The notes beneath the pieces are model-generated. The model saw only the letters and a list, made by a program, of their open reading frames with translations, did no database searches and had not been told where the DNA came from. A program made the translations under genes and the position numbers. From positions 1 to 39,462 of the forward strand of contig JAQBTY010000003.1 in assembly GCA_027624735.1 (NCBI GenBank): 39,462 nucleotides of DNA, read 5' to 3'. Positions 17,976 through 26,117 of this stretch are shown one piece after another. The number at the start of each line of letters is the position of its first letter. The first letter of the stretch is position 1. This DNA is from Pseudomonadota bacterium (GTDB taxonomy: Bacteria > Pseudomonadota > Alphaproteobacteria > MPNO01 > UBA2964).

Positions 17976-19079
17976 TCAGGCGCCCTCCGCCACGAAGCGG
18001 TCGAGATCCGCCGGGCCAAGACCGGCAAGCCCCATTTTCGCCAGCGTCAGCCCGGTTTCAGCATAGGGAATATCCATCAGCTGCGAACAGAGATGGATCA
18101 GCGCATCGATTGTAGGGGTTGCAACCCCCGCCAGATCGCCGAACGCGGCGAACGGCACCAGCCCATAACCAACGTCTTCATGCACATAACGGTGATTCAG
18201 GCTGGGCGGACTCATGATGGATTTATTAGGTTCGCTCTCGACGCAGGCGCGGGAGATATCGCCGCTGTCCAACGCTTCTTTCGTGGTCAGGCCGGCCTGA
18301 TAGAAATTTTCGAGAAAAGACGCGCTTGGCACACCCAGCGCCTTGGCCACCGCAAGCCGTTCGCGGTCCACTTCCGCCGTCACCCGACCGACCGCCGGCG
18401 TGATGCCTTCGCGGTAAAACAGAAAGTCGCCTCCGGTATCTTCTATCCAGCCCGCATTCATCAGCATACCGGGGGTGTGGAATACCGCGTTGATGTTTGT
18501 GAGCCCGGTTTCCAACACGCTGGAGCGGAGCACGATTTCGGGATAAAGCGGCTTGATGGCGGCAAAAAGCTCATCGGCATGCTTACCGGGAAAGGCGGCG
18601 AATTTGAGATTTTTCACATAGCTGAAAATATCCACCTCGGCCGGGCCGGTCTTGCGGCAGATATAGCTCAGCGTCACCCCTTCGCAGGTCTTCACGGCGT
18701 CGCGATACCCCGCCTCACGCAGGCTGTGGACGAAATGCAGTCCGCCGCCGGTATGGCCGGGATTGACGAAGACCGGCAGATCGGGAGTCAGAAAGGGCGC
18801 CAGCGCCTGGGCATAAAACCCGTGCGCGACCGAGGGCACCACCAGCATCACCAGGTCCGCGCCATGAACGGCGTCGGCCACGTCTGTGGTCATCAGATGG
18901 ACCGGTATCAGGCCGGTCTGCACGCCCTTGGCCAAAATGCCGCCCTGCGCCCGGATCGGGGCCAGGCTTTCTTCCCGCCTTGCGTGAAGCCGAACCTCCA
19001 AACCACGCCTGGTCAAATCCACCGCCGCGGCTAGCCCGCCGTGGCCCGCCCCCATGATCGCTACGCTGCGGATATCCAT
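17976..19079 (-). CDS. NAD/NADP octopine/nopaline dehydrogenase-family protein (copy 2)
   Basis: MDIRSVAIMGAGHGGLAAAVDLTRRGLEVRLHARREESL...LTNINAVFHTPGMLMNAGWIEDTGGDFLFYREGITPAVGRVTAEVDRERLAVAKALG. Confidence 0.85.
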   Translation of the reverse strand: MDIRSVAIMGAGHGGLAAAVDLTRRGLEVRLHARREESLAPIRAQGGILAKGVQTGLIPVHLMTTDVADAVHGADLVMLVVPSVAHGFYAQALAPFLTPDLPVFVNPGHTGGGLHFVHSLREAGYRDAVKTCEGVTLSYICRKTGPAEVDIFSYVKNLKFAAFPGKHADELFAAIKPLYPEIVLRSSVLETGLTNINAVFHTPGMLMNAGWIEDTGGDFLFYREGITPAVGRVTAEVDRERLAVAKALGVPSASFLENFYQAGLTTKEALDSGDISRACVESEPNKSIMSPPSLNHRYVHEDVGYGLVPFAAFGDLAGVATPTIDALIHLCSQLMDIPYAETGLTLAKMGLAGLGPADLDRFVAEGA

Positions 19080-19206
19080 CGTCTTGATGTCGCCTTGCTG
19101 TTGTTGGCCTGATCGATCTTTTCCGGCGACCGGTTCCGCAGTATTGTCGGATCAAACGTAAGACCTATCAACCCCGAGCCCGCAACCCTTCTGGAAAAAT
19201 CGACGC

Positions 19207-21597
19207 GTGACATCTGACCTGACCGAGACGGAGCTGCGCGACATGGCTGCGCGGCAACCACTGGAAATCCTGCTGGACGACGCCGGCCGCCTGCGCGATT
19301 CCGGACATGGCAGGCTGATTTCCTATTCGCGCAAGGTTTTTATCCCCCTGACCCATCTGTGTCGGGACGTTTGCCGCTACTGCACCTTCGCCCACCCACC
19401 GCGCGAAGGAGAAGCCGCGTATCTGTCGCCGGACCAGGTGCTGGCCATCGCCCGCACCGGGGCCAAAGCGGGCTGCAAGGAGGCGCTGTTCACGCTTGGC
19501 GACAAGCCGGAGCTGCGCTATCGCGCCGCGCGGGAAGCACTGGACGGTCTTGGCTTTGAGACCACGATTTCCTATCTGGCGGACATGTGCCGGCTGGTAT
19601 TCGAGGAAACCGGCCTGCTGCCCCACGCCAATCCCGGCGTGATGAATGCGGCGGAGCTCGCCGCCCTACGGGAGGTCACCGTATCGCAGGGCATCATGCT
19701 GGAGAGTACGTCTTCGCGGCTGTGCGAACCTGGCGGGCCGCATCATGGCTCGCCCGACAAGGATCCGGCGATCCGCCTCGCCACCATCGAGGAAGCCGGC
19801 CGCCAGCGCATCCCGTTCACCACCGGCATCCTGATCGGCATCGGCGAGACACGGGAGGAACGCCTCGATGCGCTGCTCAGCCTCCGCGCGTTGCATCGCA
19901 CCTACGGTCATATCCAGGAAATCATCATCCAGAATTTCCGCGCCAAGCCAGCAACCCAGATGGAAGGAGCAGCGGAGCCGGATCTCGAGGATCTCCTGTG
20001 GACCATCGCCATCGCCCGCCTCACCTTTGGCCCCAATATGAATATCCAGGCGCCGCCCAATCTCAGCCGTAGCGATTACCCCAAACTGATCGCCGCAGGG
20101 TTGAATGACTGGGGCGGAATTTCCCCGGTTACGCCGGATCACGTCAATCCCGAAGCGCCCTGGCCAGCGATAGACTCTTTGCGCGCCAACACAGAAGCAG
20201 CCGGCAAGCAGCTGGTTGAACGGCTGGCGGTCTATCCGGAATTCGCCCAGAACAGCGAGCAGTGGCAGGATTCGACTATCGCGCCCGCTATATTGCGGGC
20301 CATCGATTCGGACGGGTTGGCGCGGACCGAGGATTGGGCGCCGGGGCTGGACCTCCCCATTCCAATGATCGCCCCACCCACCGAAAGGACCGACCCCGCG
20401 ATAACGAAACTGCTGGATCGAGCCAGCGCCGGAAGTGCGCTGAGCGAGACCGACATTGTCCAACTGTTCCATGCCCGCGGCGCTGATTTCGACGCCGTGT
20501 GCAGGTCTGCCGATGCGCTGCGCCGCTCCATCGTCGGCGACCGCATCACCTATGCGGTCAACCGCAACATCAACTACACCAATATCTGCACCTATGGCTG
20601 CCGCTTCTGCGCTTTTTCGAAAGGCCCGCGACGGGAATCGCTGGGTGGCGTGCCCTATCTGCTCGATCTGCCGGAAATCGCCCGCCGCGCGGCCGAGGCG
20701 TGGGACCGCGGCGGCACAGAAGTCTGCATGCAGGGCGGCATCCATCCGAGCTTCACCGGCGACACCTACGTGGCGATCTGCGAGGCGGTCAAACAAGCCG
20801 CGCCCGACATCCATATTCACGCCTTTTCACCGCTCGAAGTCTCGCAGGGCGCGGCGACGCTGGGTATATCGGTCCCCGCCTTCCTCGACAGGCTGCGCGC
20901 CGCGGGGCTAGGCTCGCTGCCCGGTACCGCGGCGGAAATCCTGGACGACGATGTCCGGGCGGTGCTGTGCCCCGACAAGCTTTCGACAGCGGAGTGGCTA
21001 TCGGTAATCGAAAGCGCCCATGAGGCAGGATTCAAAACCACCGCCACCATCATGTTCGGCCATATGGACTCACCGGCCTCCTGGGCGCGGCATCTGATCG
21101 CCATCCGGGATCTGCAGAAACGAACCGGCGGCTTCACCGAATTCGTACCCCTGCCGTTTGTCCATATGGAAGCGCCGCTTTACCGCAAGGGCCAGGCCCG
21201 GCGCGGACCGACCTTCCGCGAGACCGTGCTGATGCATGCGGTGGCGCGGCTGGCGCTTCATCCGCACATAACCAATATCCAGACTTCGTGGGTCAAGCTC
21301 GGCGCCGCCGGCGCAAAAGCCTGTCTCGAAGCGGGCGCCAATGATCTCGGCGGGTCACTGATGAATGAGAGCATCACCCGGGCGGCGGGGACAGAACACG
21401 GTCAGGAATTTGCACCGACTGCCATGGAACAGGCAATCCGGGATCTCGGCCGCGAGCCATGGCACAGAACGACACTCTATGGCGATGCTTCGGCGGAGCG
21501 GCGGCTGGCGGCAAGAAACGCACCGCCGCTGGTCGATCTGCTCATCACGAGGGTTCCGGCAAAGACGGGGATGCGCACAGCCCCGGCCGTGGCTTAG
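19207..21597 (+). CDS. fbiC: fused 7,8-didemethyl-8-hydroxy-5-deazariboflavin (FO) synthase, CofG-CofH fusion
   Basis: GTG start. N-terminal radical-SAM motif CRDVCRYC (CofG half) and C-terminal NRNINYTNICTYGCRFCAF (CofH half), both CX3CX2C; about 796 aa. Confidence 0.96.
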   Translation: MTSDLTETELRDMAARQPLEILLDDAGRLRDSGHGRLISYSRKVFIPLTHLCRDVCRYCTFAHPPREGEAAYLSPDQVLAIARTGAKAGCKEALFTLGDKPELRYRAAREALDGLGFETTISYLADMCRLVFEETGLLPHANPGVMNAAELAALREVTVSQGIMLESTSSRLCEPGGPHHGSPDKDPAIRLATIEEAGRQRIPFTTGILIGIGETREERLDALLSLRALHRTYGHIQEIIIQNFRAKPATQMEGAAEPDLEDLLWTIAIARLTFGPNMNIQAPPNLSRSDYPKLIAAGLNDWGGISPVTPDHVNPEAPWPAIDSLRANTEAAGKQLVERLAVYPEFAQNSEQWQDSTIAPAILRAIDSDGLARTEDWAPGLDLPIPMIAPPTERTDPAITKLLDRASAGSALSETDIVQLFHARGADFDAVCRSADALRRSIVGDRITYAVNRNINYTNICTYGCRFCAFSKGPRRESLGGVPYLLDLPEIARRAAEAWDRGGTEVCMQGGIHPSFTGDTYVAICEAVKQAAPDIHIHAFSPLEVSQGAATLGISVPAFLDRLRAAGLGSLPGTAAEILDDDVRAVLCPDKLSTAEWLSVIESAHEAGFKTTATIMFGHMDSPASWARHLIAIRDLQKRTGGFTEFVPLPFVHMEAPLYRKGQARRGPTFRETVLMHAVARLALHPHITNIQTSWVKLGAAGAKACLEAGANDLGGSLMNESITRAAGTEHGQEFAPTAMEQAIRDLGREPWHRTTLYGDASAERRLAARNAPPLVDLLITRVPAKTGMRTAPAVA

Positions 21598-21619
21598 TGT
21601 CTAAACAAGGATCAAGGGA

Positions 21620-22327
21620 ATGACGGAGACACTACCGGCAATCGCCGTGCTGGGGGGAACGGGCAGTGAAGGATGGGGGCTGGCGCTGCGCTGGGCCGAC
21701 GCCGGATATTCCGTGATCATCGGATCGCGCTCGGCTGAGCGCGCACAGGAAGCCGCCGCCGCCATCGATGTTGAGCTGACCGGCCGGCCGGTGCGCGCAG
21801 GGGTCGACCGCCTCTCCGCGCGCGGCATGGCTAATACCGAAGCGGCCAAGGCGTGCCAAGTCGCTGTTCTCACCGTCCCCTTCGACGCCCAGAAATCCAC
21901 GGTGGAGGAAGTCCGGGGCGCGCTTAAGGGAAAGATCCTGGTCGATGTCACGGTGCCCTTGGTCCCGCCCAAAGTGCTGCGGGTTCAACTGCCCAACGGC
22001 GGCTCCGCCGTTGCCGCCATACAGGATATGCTGGGAGAGGAGATCCGCGTGGTGTCCGCGTTCCAAAATATCGCCGCGGCGCATCTGAAGGACCTCGATC
22101 ATGGCATCGATTGCGACGTGCTGGTTTGCGGCGACAACAAAGCGGCACGCGAGGAGATTATCAAGCTTGCCACGGATGCCGGCATGCGCGCCTGGCACGG
22201 CGGGCCCATCGCGAACTCAGCGGTGGCCGAGGCGCTGACATCGGTCTTGCTGTTCATCAATCGCAATTACGGTATCGACGGGTCCGGTTTCAAGATAACC
22301 GGCACGCCCAGCAAGGATAAGGCGTGA
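21620..22327 (+). CDS. npdG: F420H2:NADP+ oxidoreductase (NADPH-dependent F420 reductase)-like protein
   Basis: LPAIAVLGGTGSEGWGLALRWADAGYSVIIGSRSAERAQEAA; AAKACQVAVLTVPFDAQKSTVEEVRGALKGKILVDVTVPLVPP; VVSAFQNIAAAHLKDLDHGIDCDVLVCGDNKAAREEI: Fno/NpdG family. Confidence 0.93.
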   Translation: MTETLPAIAVLGGTGSEGWGLALRWADAGYSVIIGSRSAERAQEAAAAIDVELTGRPVRAGVDRLSARGMANTEAAKACQVAVLTVPFDAQKSTVEEVRGALKGKILVDVTVPLVPPKVLRVQLPNGGSAVAAIQDMLGEEIRVVSAFQNIAAAHLKDLDHGIDCDVLVCGDNKAAREEIIKLATDAGMRAWHGGPIANSAVAEALTSVLLFINRNYGIDGSGFKITGTPSKDKA

Positions 22328-23142
22328 CGCCCGAGATGGATACTGCACACCCTCACTCTGACGTGAATGTACCTGCCAGACTGTCCGTCACGGCGCTTGG
22401 CGGCATCCCGCTTATTAAACCTGGAGACGATCTTGTTCAGATCATCCTGGATGCGCTGGACGGGATGGGCGACCGGTTGGAAGATGGTGACATTCTGGTC
22501 CTGGCGCAAAAAATCGTCTCCAAATCCGAAGGCCGCATCGTCGATCTGGAAAGCGTGACGCCGTCCGCCAGGGCCTTAGAGGTTGCCGAACAGGTGGACA
22601 AGGACCCCCGTCTGGTCGAACTGATCCTGTCGGAGGCAACGGAGATCGTGCGCCACCGCAAGGGTGTGCTGGTGGTCGCCCATCGTTGTGGGGTCGTGCT
22701 GGCAAACGCCGGCATCGACCGGTCCAACGTGGATCAGGCGGTCGGGGGAACGGATACCAACGTCCTGCTGCTGCCGGAAGATTCCGACGCCTCCTGTGCG
22801 AGGCTGCGGCAGGATTTCCAGAACCGCGCCGGCGTGACGATCGGGATCATCATAAACGACAGCCTGGGACGGGCATGGCGCAACGGCACGGTGGGCGCCG
22901 CCATCGGCGCTGCCGGGATCGAGGCGCTGCTAGATCTCAATGGCGAACCCGATCTGTTCGACCGGCCGCTGCAAAGCACTCAGGTGGGGCTGGCCGACGA
23001 GTTGGCGGCAACCGCATCGTTGGTTATGGGGCAGGCGGGCGAAGGCCGTCCGGTAGTACTGATCCGGGGCCTTGAACGCGGACATGGCCAGGGTCGCGCC
23101 GCCGATCTGGTCCGGCCACGGGATCAGGACTTGTTCCGGTGA
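22324..23142 (+). CDS. cofE: coenzyme F420-0:L-glutamate ligase, single-domain CofE type
   Basis: GTG start overlapping the npdG stop by 4 nt; GGIPLIKPGDDL..., DGDILVLAQKIVSKSEGRIVDLESVTPS..., NDSLGRAWRNGTVGAAIGAAGIEALLDLNG, DELAATASLVMGQAGEGRPVVLIRG. Ends at 272 aa with no nitroreductase-like C-terminal domain. Confidence 0.95.
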   Translation: MTPEMDTAHPHSDVNVPARLSVTALGGIPLIKPGDDLVQIILDALDGMGDRLEDGDILVLAQKIVSKSEGRIVDLESVTPSARALEVAEQVDKDPRLVELILSEATEIVRHRKGVLVVAHRCGVVLANAGIDRSNVDQAVGGTDTNVLLLPEDSDASCARLRQDFQNRAGVTIGIIINDSLGRAWRNGTVGAAIGAAGIEALLDLNGEPDLFDRPLQSTQVGLADELAATASLVMGQAGEGRPVVLIRGLERGHGQGRAADLVRPRDQDLFR

Positions 23143-24089
23143 TCCTCGCGCTGGCGGGCGGTGTGGGCGGCGCCAAGCTGGCCCACGGGCTGGTCCGAAT
23201 TCTTTCCCCGGACGGGTTGGTGATCGCCGTCAATACAGGAGACGATTTCGAGCATCTGGGGCTGCATATCTCGCCCGATCTCGATTCGGTCATGTACAAG
23301 CTTGCCGGTCTCAACGACACCGAACGCGGCTGGGGTCTCGCGGACGAGAGCTGGCATTTCATGGAAGCGCTGGCGCGGCTGGAGGGGGAAACCTGGTTCA
23401 ATCTGGGCGACAGGGATCTCGCCACCCATGTGGAACGGACGCGCAGGCTTGCAGCGGGCGAAACACTGTCCCATATCACAGCGGCTCTGTGCGGCGCGCT
23501 CGGCATAGAACACAGAATCGTTCCCATGACCGATTCCGCCGTCCACACCATGGTCACGACAGAGGCCGGCACCATACCCTTTCAGGATTATTTCGTGCGC
23601 CTTCGTTGTGAGCCTGTTGTAACCGGGTTTAGTTTCGCTGGCGCGGAAAGCGCCCGCCCTACTCCGGCCTTTACGGCGGCGCTGAAATCGGCAGATCTTT
23701 CTGCCATCGTGATTTGCCCCTCCAACCCCTATGTCAGCATCGACCCGATCCTGAGCCTGGCTGACGTAGCCGCTGCCCTTGAAGGGCGCCGTGTTCCCTT
23801 GGTCGCCGTATCACCGATCATCGGCGGCGGCGCCATAAAGGGCCCAGCGGCAAAAATGATGGCCGAGCTTGGCCTGCAACCGTCGGCGGCTTCTATCGCC
23901 TCACACTACGGTAGGCGACTAGACGGCCTGGTTATCGATCAGACCGATGGAGCGCTCGCGCCCAAGATCGAAGCCATGGGAATTCCGACACATGTCGCGC
24001 AAACCATTATGAAAAGCGCCGATGACGAGCGAACGCTCGCACAAGAAGTCTTGACCTTCGCCGCCTCGTTAAACGTCAGATCAAAATGA
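23139..24089 (+). CDS. cofD: 2-phospho-L-lactate (or related) transferase, CofD/FbiA
   Basis: MILALAGGVGGAKLAHGLVRIL...VNTGDDFEHLGLHISPDLDSVMYKLAGLND; CPSNPYVSIDPILSL; VAVSPIIGGGAIKGPAAKMM. 4-nt overlap with cofE. Confidence 0.97.
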   Translation: MILALAGGVGGAKLAHGLVRILSPDGLVIAVNTGDDFEHLGLHISPDLDSVMYKLAGLNDTERGWGLADESWHFMEALARLEGETWFNLGDRDLATHVERTRRLAAGETLSHITAALCGALGIEHRIVPMTDSAVHTMVTTEAGTIPFQDYFVRLRCEPVVTGFSFAGAESARPTPAFTAALKSADLSAIVICPSNPYVSIDPILSLADVAAALEGRRVPLVAVSPIIGGGAIKGPAAKMMAELGLQPSAASIASHYGRRLDGLVIDQTDGALAPKIEAMGIPTHVAQTIMKSADDERTLAQEVLTFAASLNVRSK

Positions 24090-24712
24090 GACTGTTTGCC
24101 GTCATTCCGGTCAAACCGTTCGCGGAGGGCAAGTCTCGGCTCAAAAATATCCTGTCCGATACGGCACGGCGTGATCTCAATTTTCGTATGTTCGAGCACG
24201 TCCTCACCGTAGCCGCTTCGATGATCGGCGCAGCCAACACCATCGTCGTAAGTGCCGATCAGACCGCGCTGGCCCTGGCCCGTGACCACGGCGCGACAAC
24301 CGTTCGCGAAGCAACGCGCACCGGGCTGAACGCCGCCCTGAAAGTGGGTGCGGAGAAGGCGGCGGCGCGCGGCGCGGATGCGATTCTGATCCTGCCCACG
24401 GACCTCCCCACGCTGTCACAGGACGATTTAGAGGCGCTTTTAGACTGCGCGAAGATTCCGCCGTGCGTCATTATCGCCCCCGACCGATCGAACCGGGGCA
24501 CCAACGCGCTTTTGATATCCCCGCCAGATGCGATCGGGTTCTCCTTTGGACCCGATAGTTTCTCCGCACACCAGGCGGCCGCCCACGCCATCCCCGTTAA
24601 GCCGGTGCCGGTGCACCGCGACGGGCTGGCATTCGATATCGACACGCCGGAAGATTATCAACAGCTTGAAAGACAGGGATGGGATGCTATTCGCTCTGTA
24701 GCAGGCAATTGA
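24086..24712 (+). CDS. cofC: phospho-starter guanylyltransferase for F420 biosynthesis, CofC/FbiD
   Basis: MRLFAVIPVKPFAEGKSRLKNILS; ILILPTDLPTLS; VIIAPDRSNRGTNALLISPPDAIGFSFGPDSFSAH; LAFDIDTPEDYQQL. 4-nt overlap with cofD. Confidence 0.95.
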   Translation: MRLFAVIPVKPFAEGKSRLKNILSDTARRDLNFRMFEHVLTVAASMIGAANTIVVSADQTALALARDHGATTVREATRTGLNAALKVGAEKAAARGADAILILPTDLPTLSQDDLEALLDCAKIPPCVIIAPDRSNRGTNALLISPPDAIGFSFGPDSFSAHQAAAHAIPVKPVPVHRDGLAFDIDTPEDYQQLERQGWDAIRSVAGN

Positions 24713-24789
24713 AGGGTAGCGAAAACGACAAATTTATGGGGGAATAGACCCGCTCTGCTCCCTCAACCGCCTGATTTTGGAACCACCCG

Positions 24790-25944
24790 ATGAAATTAGC
24801 CTCCTGTAAGACCTATCGCGTTGCCGTCCCGACCCGGCGGGCCCATACCTGGGCCAGCAAGATGGACACACCGATCGGTCATCATGCCATTGTCAAACTG
24901 GAGGCCGACGACAGCACCATCGGCTGGGGAGAATCCCCCGCGGGCGAGACCTGGGGCGGCTCCGATATGCGCTATTACGGCGAATCGCCGGAAACCGTGT
25001 GTCATATGATTGAAACCCATCTTTTCCCCGCCATTCAGGGTATGTCACCGTTTCAGATCGCCAACATTCACGCACGCATGGACCGCGTGGTGAAAGGCCA
25101 TCCCTATGCCAAGGCAGCGCTCGACATCGCGATCTACGATCTTGCCGGCAAGGCGTCGGGCCGACCGGTATGCGAACTGCTGGGCGGCGATTTCCGCGAC
25201 AGCATCGAGGTGACTCATTCGCTTGGCATCATGCCCATCGACCAATGCATCGAGGAAGCAAAGCTGGCTGTGGCGGAAGGCATAACAACGATCAAATGCA
25301 AGACCGGACTGGACCCTGAGCGCGATGTAGAGATCGTCCGGCGGCTGCGCGAAGAGGTCAGCCGGACCGTCAAGATCCGGGTCGATGCCAACGAGGCGTA
25401 CCCCTCCGTCAGCGCGGCGGTCAGCGTCACCCGTGCGCAAGCGGCCTACGGTGTCTTTATCTGCGAACAACCGCTGATGGGCGCTGAAATGCTGGCCCGC
25501 GTCGCCGAGCGCATCGACATTCCGGTGATGGCGGACGAATCCGCCTGGACGGTGCATGACATTATCGAGCTGTACAATCTGCGCGCCGCCGAGTGTTTTT
25601 CCTGCTACGTCACCAAACCGGGCGGGCTATATCGCGCCAAGCAGCAGGGCGATATAGCCCATGCGCTGCACATGTATTGCGATATCGGCGGATCGGTCGA
25701 GCTTGGCATCGGCAACGCCGCCAATCTGCACCTGGGGGCCGCCCTGGAAAATGCCTATTTGCCAAGCGTTTGCCCGGTATCCAAGCCAAAAGGGGCGGCG
25801 GGCCCGGATATCGCGGGCAACTACTACCTCGACGATATCGTCACCGAGCCCTTCAAGTTCGAAGGCGGACGCGTATACCGCCCGCTTGGGCCGGGTCTGG
25901 GGATTGAGGTCGACGAAGACAAGATCGCGACCTACTCCCTATAA
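24790..25944 (+). CDS. enolase-superfamily enzyme (mandelate racemase/muconate-lactonizing group)
   Basis: Catalytic KxK (ITTIKCKTGL), metal ligands in RVDANEAYPS, ICEQPLMG, VMADESAW, and distal lysine in YVTKPGGLYRA. Confidence 0.9.
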   Translation: MKLASCKTYRVAVPTRRAHTWASKMDTPIGHHAIVKLEADDSTIGWGESPAGETWGGSDMRYYGESPETVCHMIETHLFPAIQGMSPFQIANIHARMDRVVKGHPYAKAALDIAIYDLAGKASGRPVCELLGGDFRDSIEVTHSLGIMPIDQCIEEAKLAVAEGITTIKCKTGLDPERDVEIVRRLREEVSRTVKIRVDANEAYPSVSAAVSVTRAQAAYGVFICEQPLMGAEMLARVAERIDIPVMADESAWTVHDIIELYNLRAAECFSCYVTKPGGLYRAKQQGDIAHALHMYCDIGGSVELGIGNAANLHLGAALENAYLPSVCPVSKPKGAAGPDIAGNYYLDDIVTEPFKFEGGRVYRPLGPGLGIEVDEDKIATYSL

Positions 25945-26117
25945 GCCGATAAATCGCTGGCAGCCGTAATCAGGCCCTACTGATCATGGTGCGACTTTAT
26001 TAACCCCAATTTGGCAGTATTGGCGGCTTTCCGCGCGAAGGAAACTTCGCAAAATTCGTCTGCCCTGAGATAGGGACGCTATATTATCTTTGTTTATCAA
26101 ATGGTTATGATCAGCCA

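Noticed and set aside
17868-19034. 388-aa plus-strand ORF opposite the opine-dehydrogenase genes
   Set aside because: Shadow ORF; low-complexity His/Arg-rich translation, no family features, fully overlaps a convincing minus-strand CDS.
9741-19079. Opine-metallophore (staphylopine/pseudopaline-like) biosynthesis from OCD plus opine dehydrogenase
   Set aside because: No nicotianamine-synthase-like gene, no histidine racemase and no dedicated metallophore exporter/importer near the pair; the OCD and ODH genes are in separate blocks.
19666-20820. 384-aa minus-strand ORF opposite fbiC
   Set aside because: Antisense shadow ORF in high-GC DNA; fbiC on the plus strand has unambiguous radical-SAM motifs.
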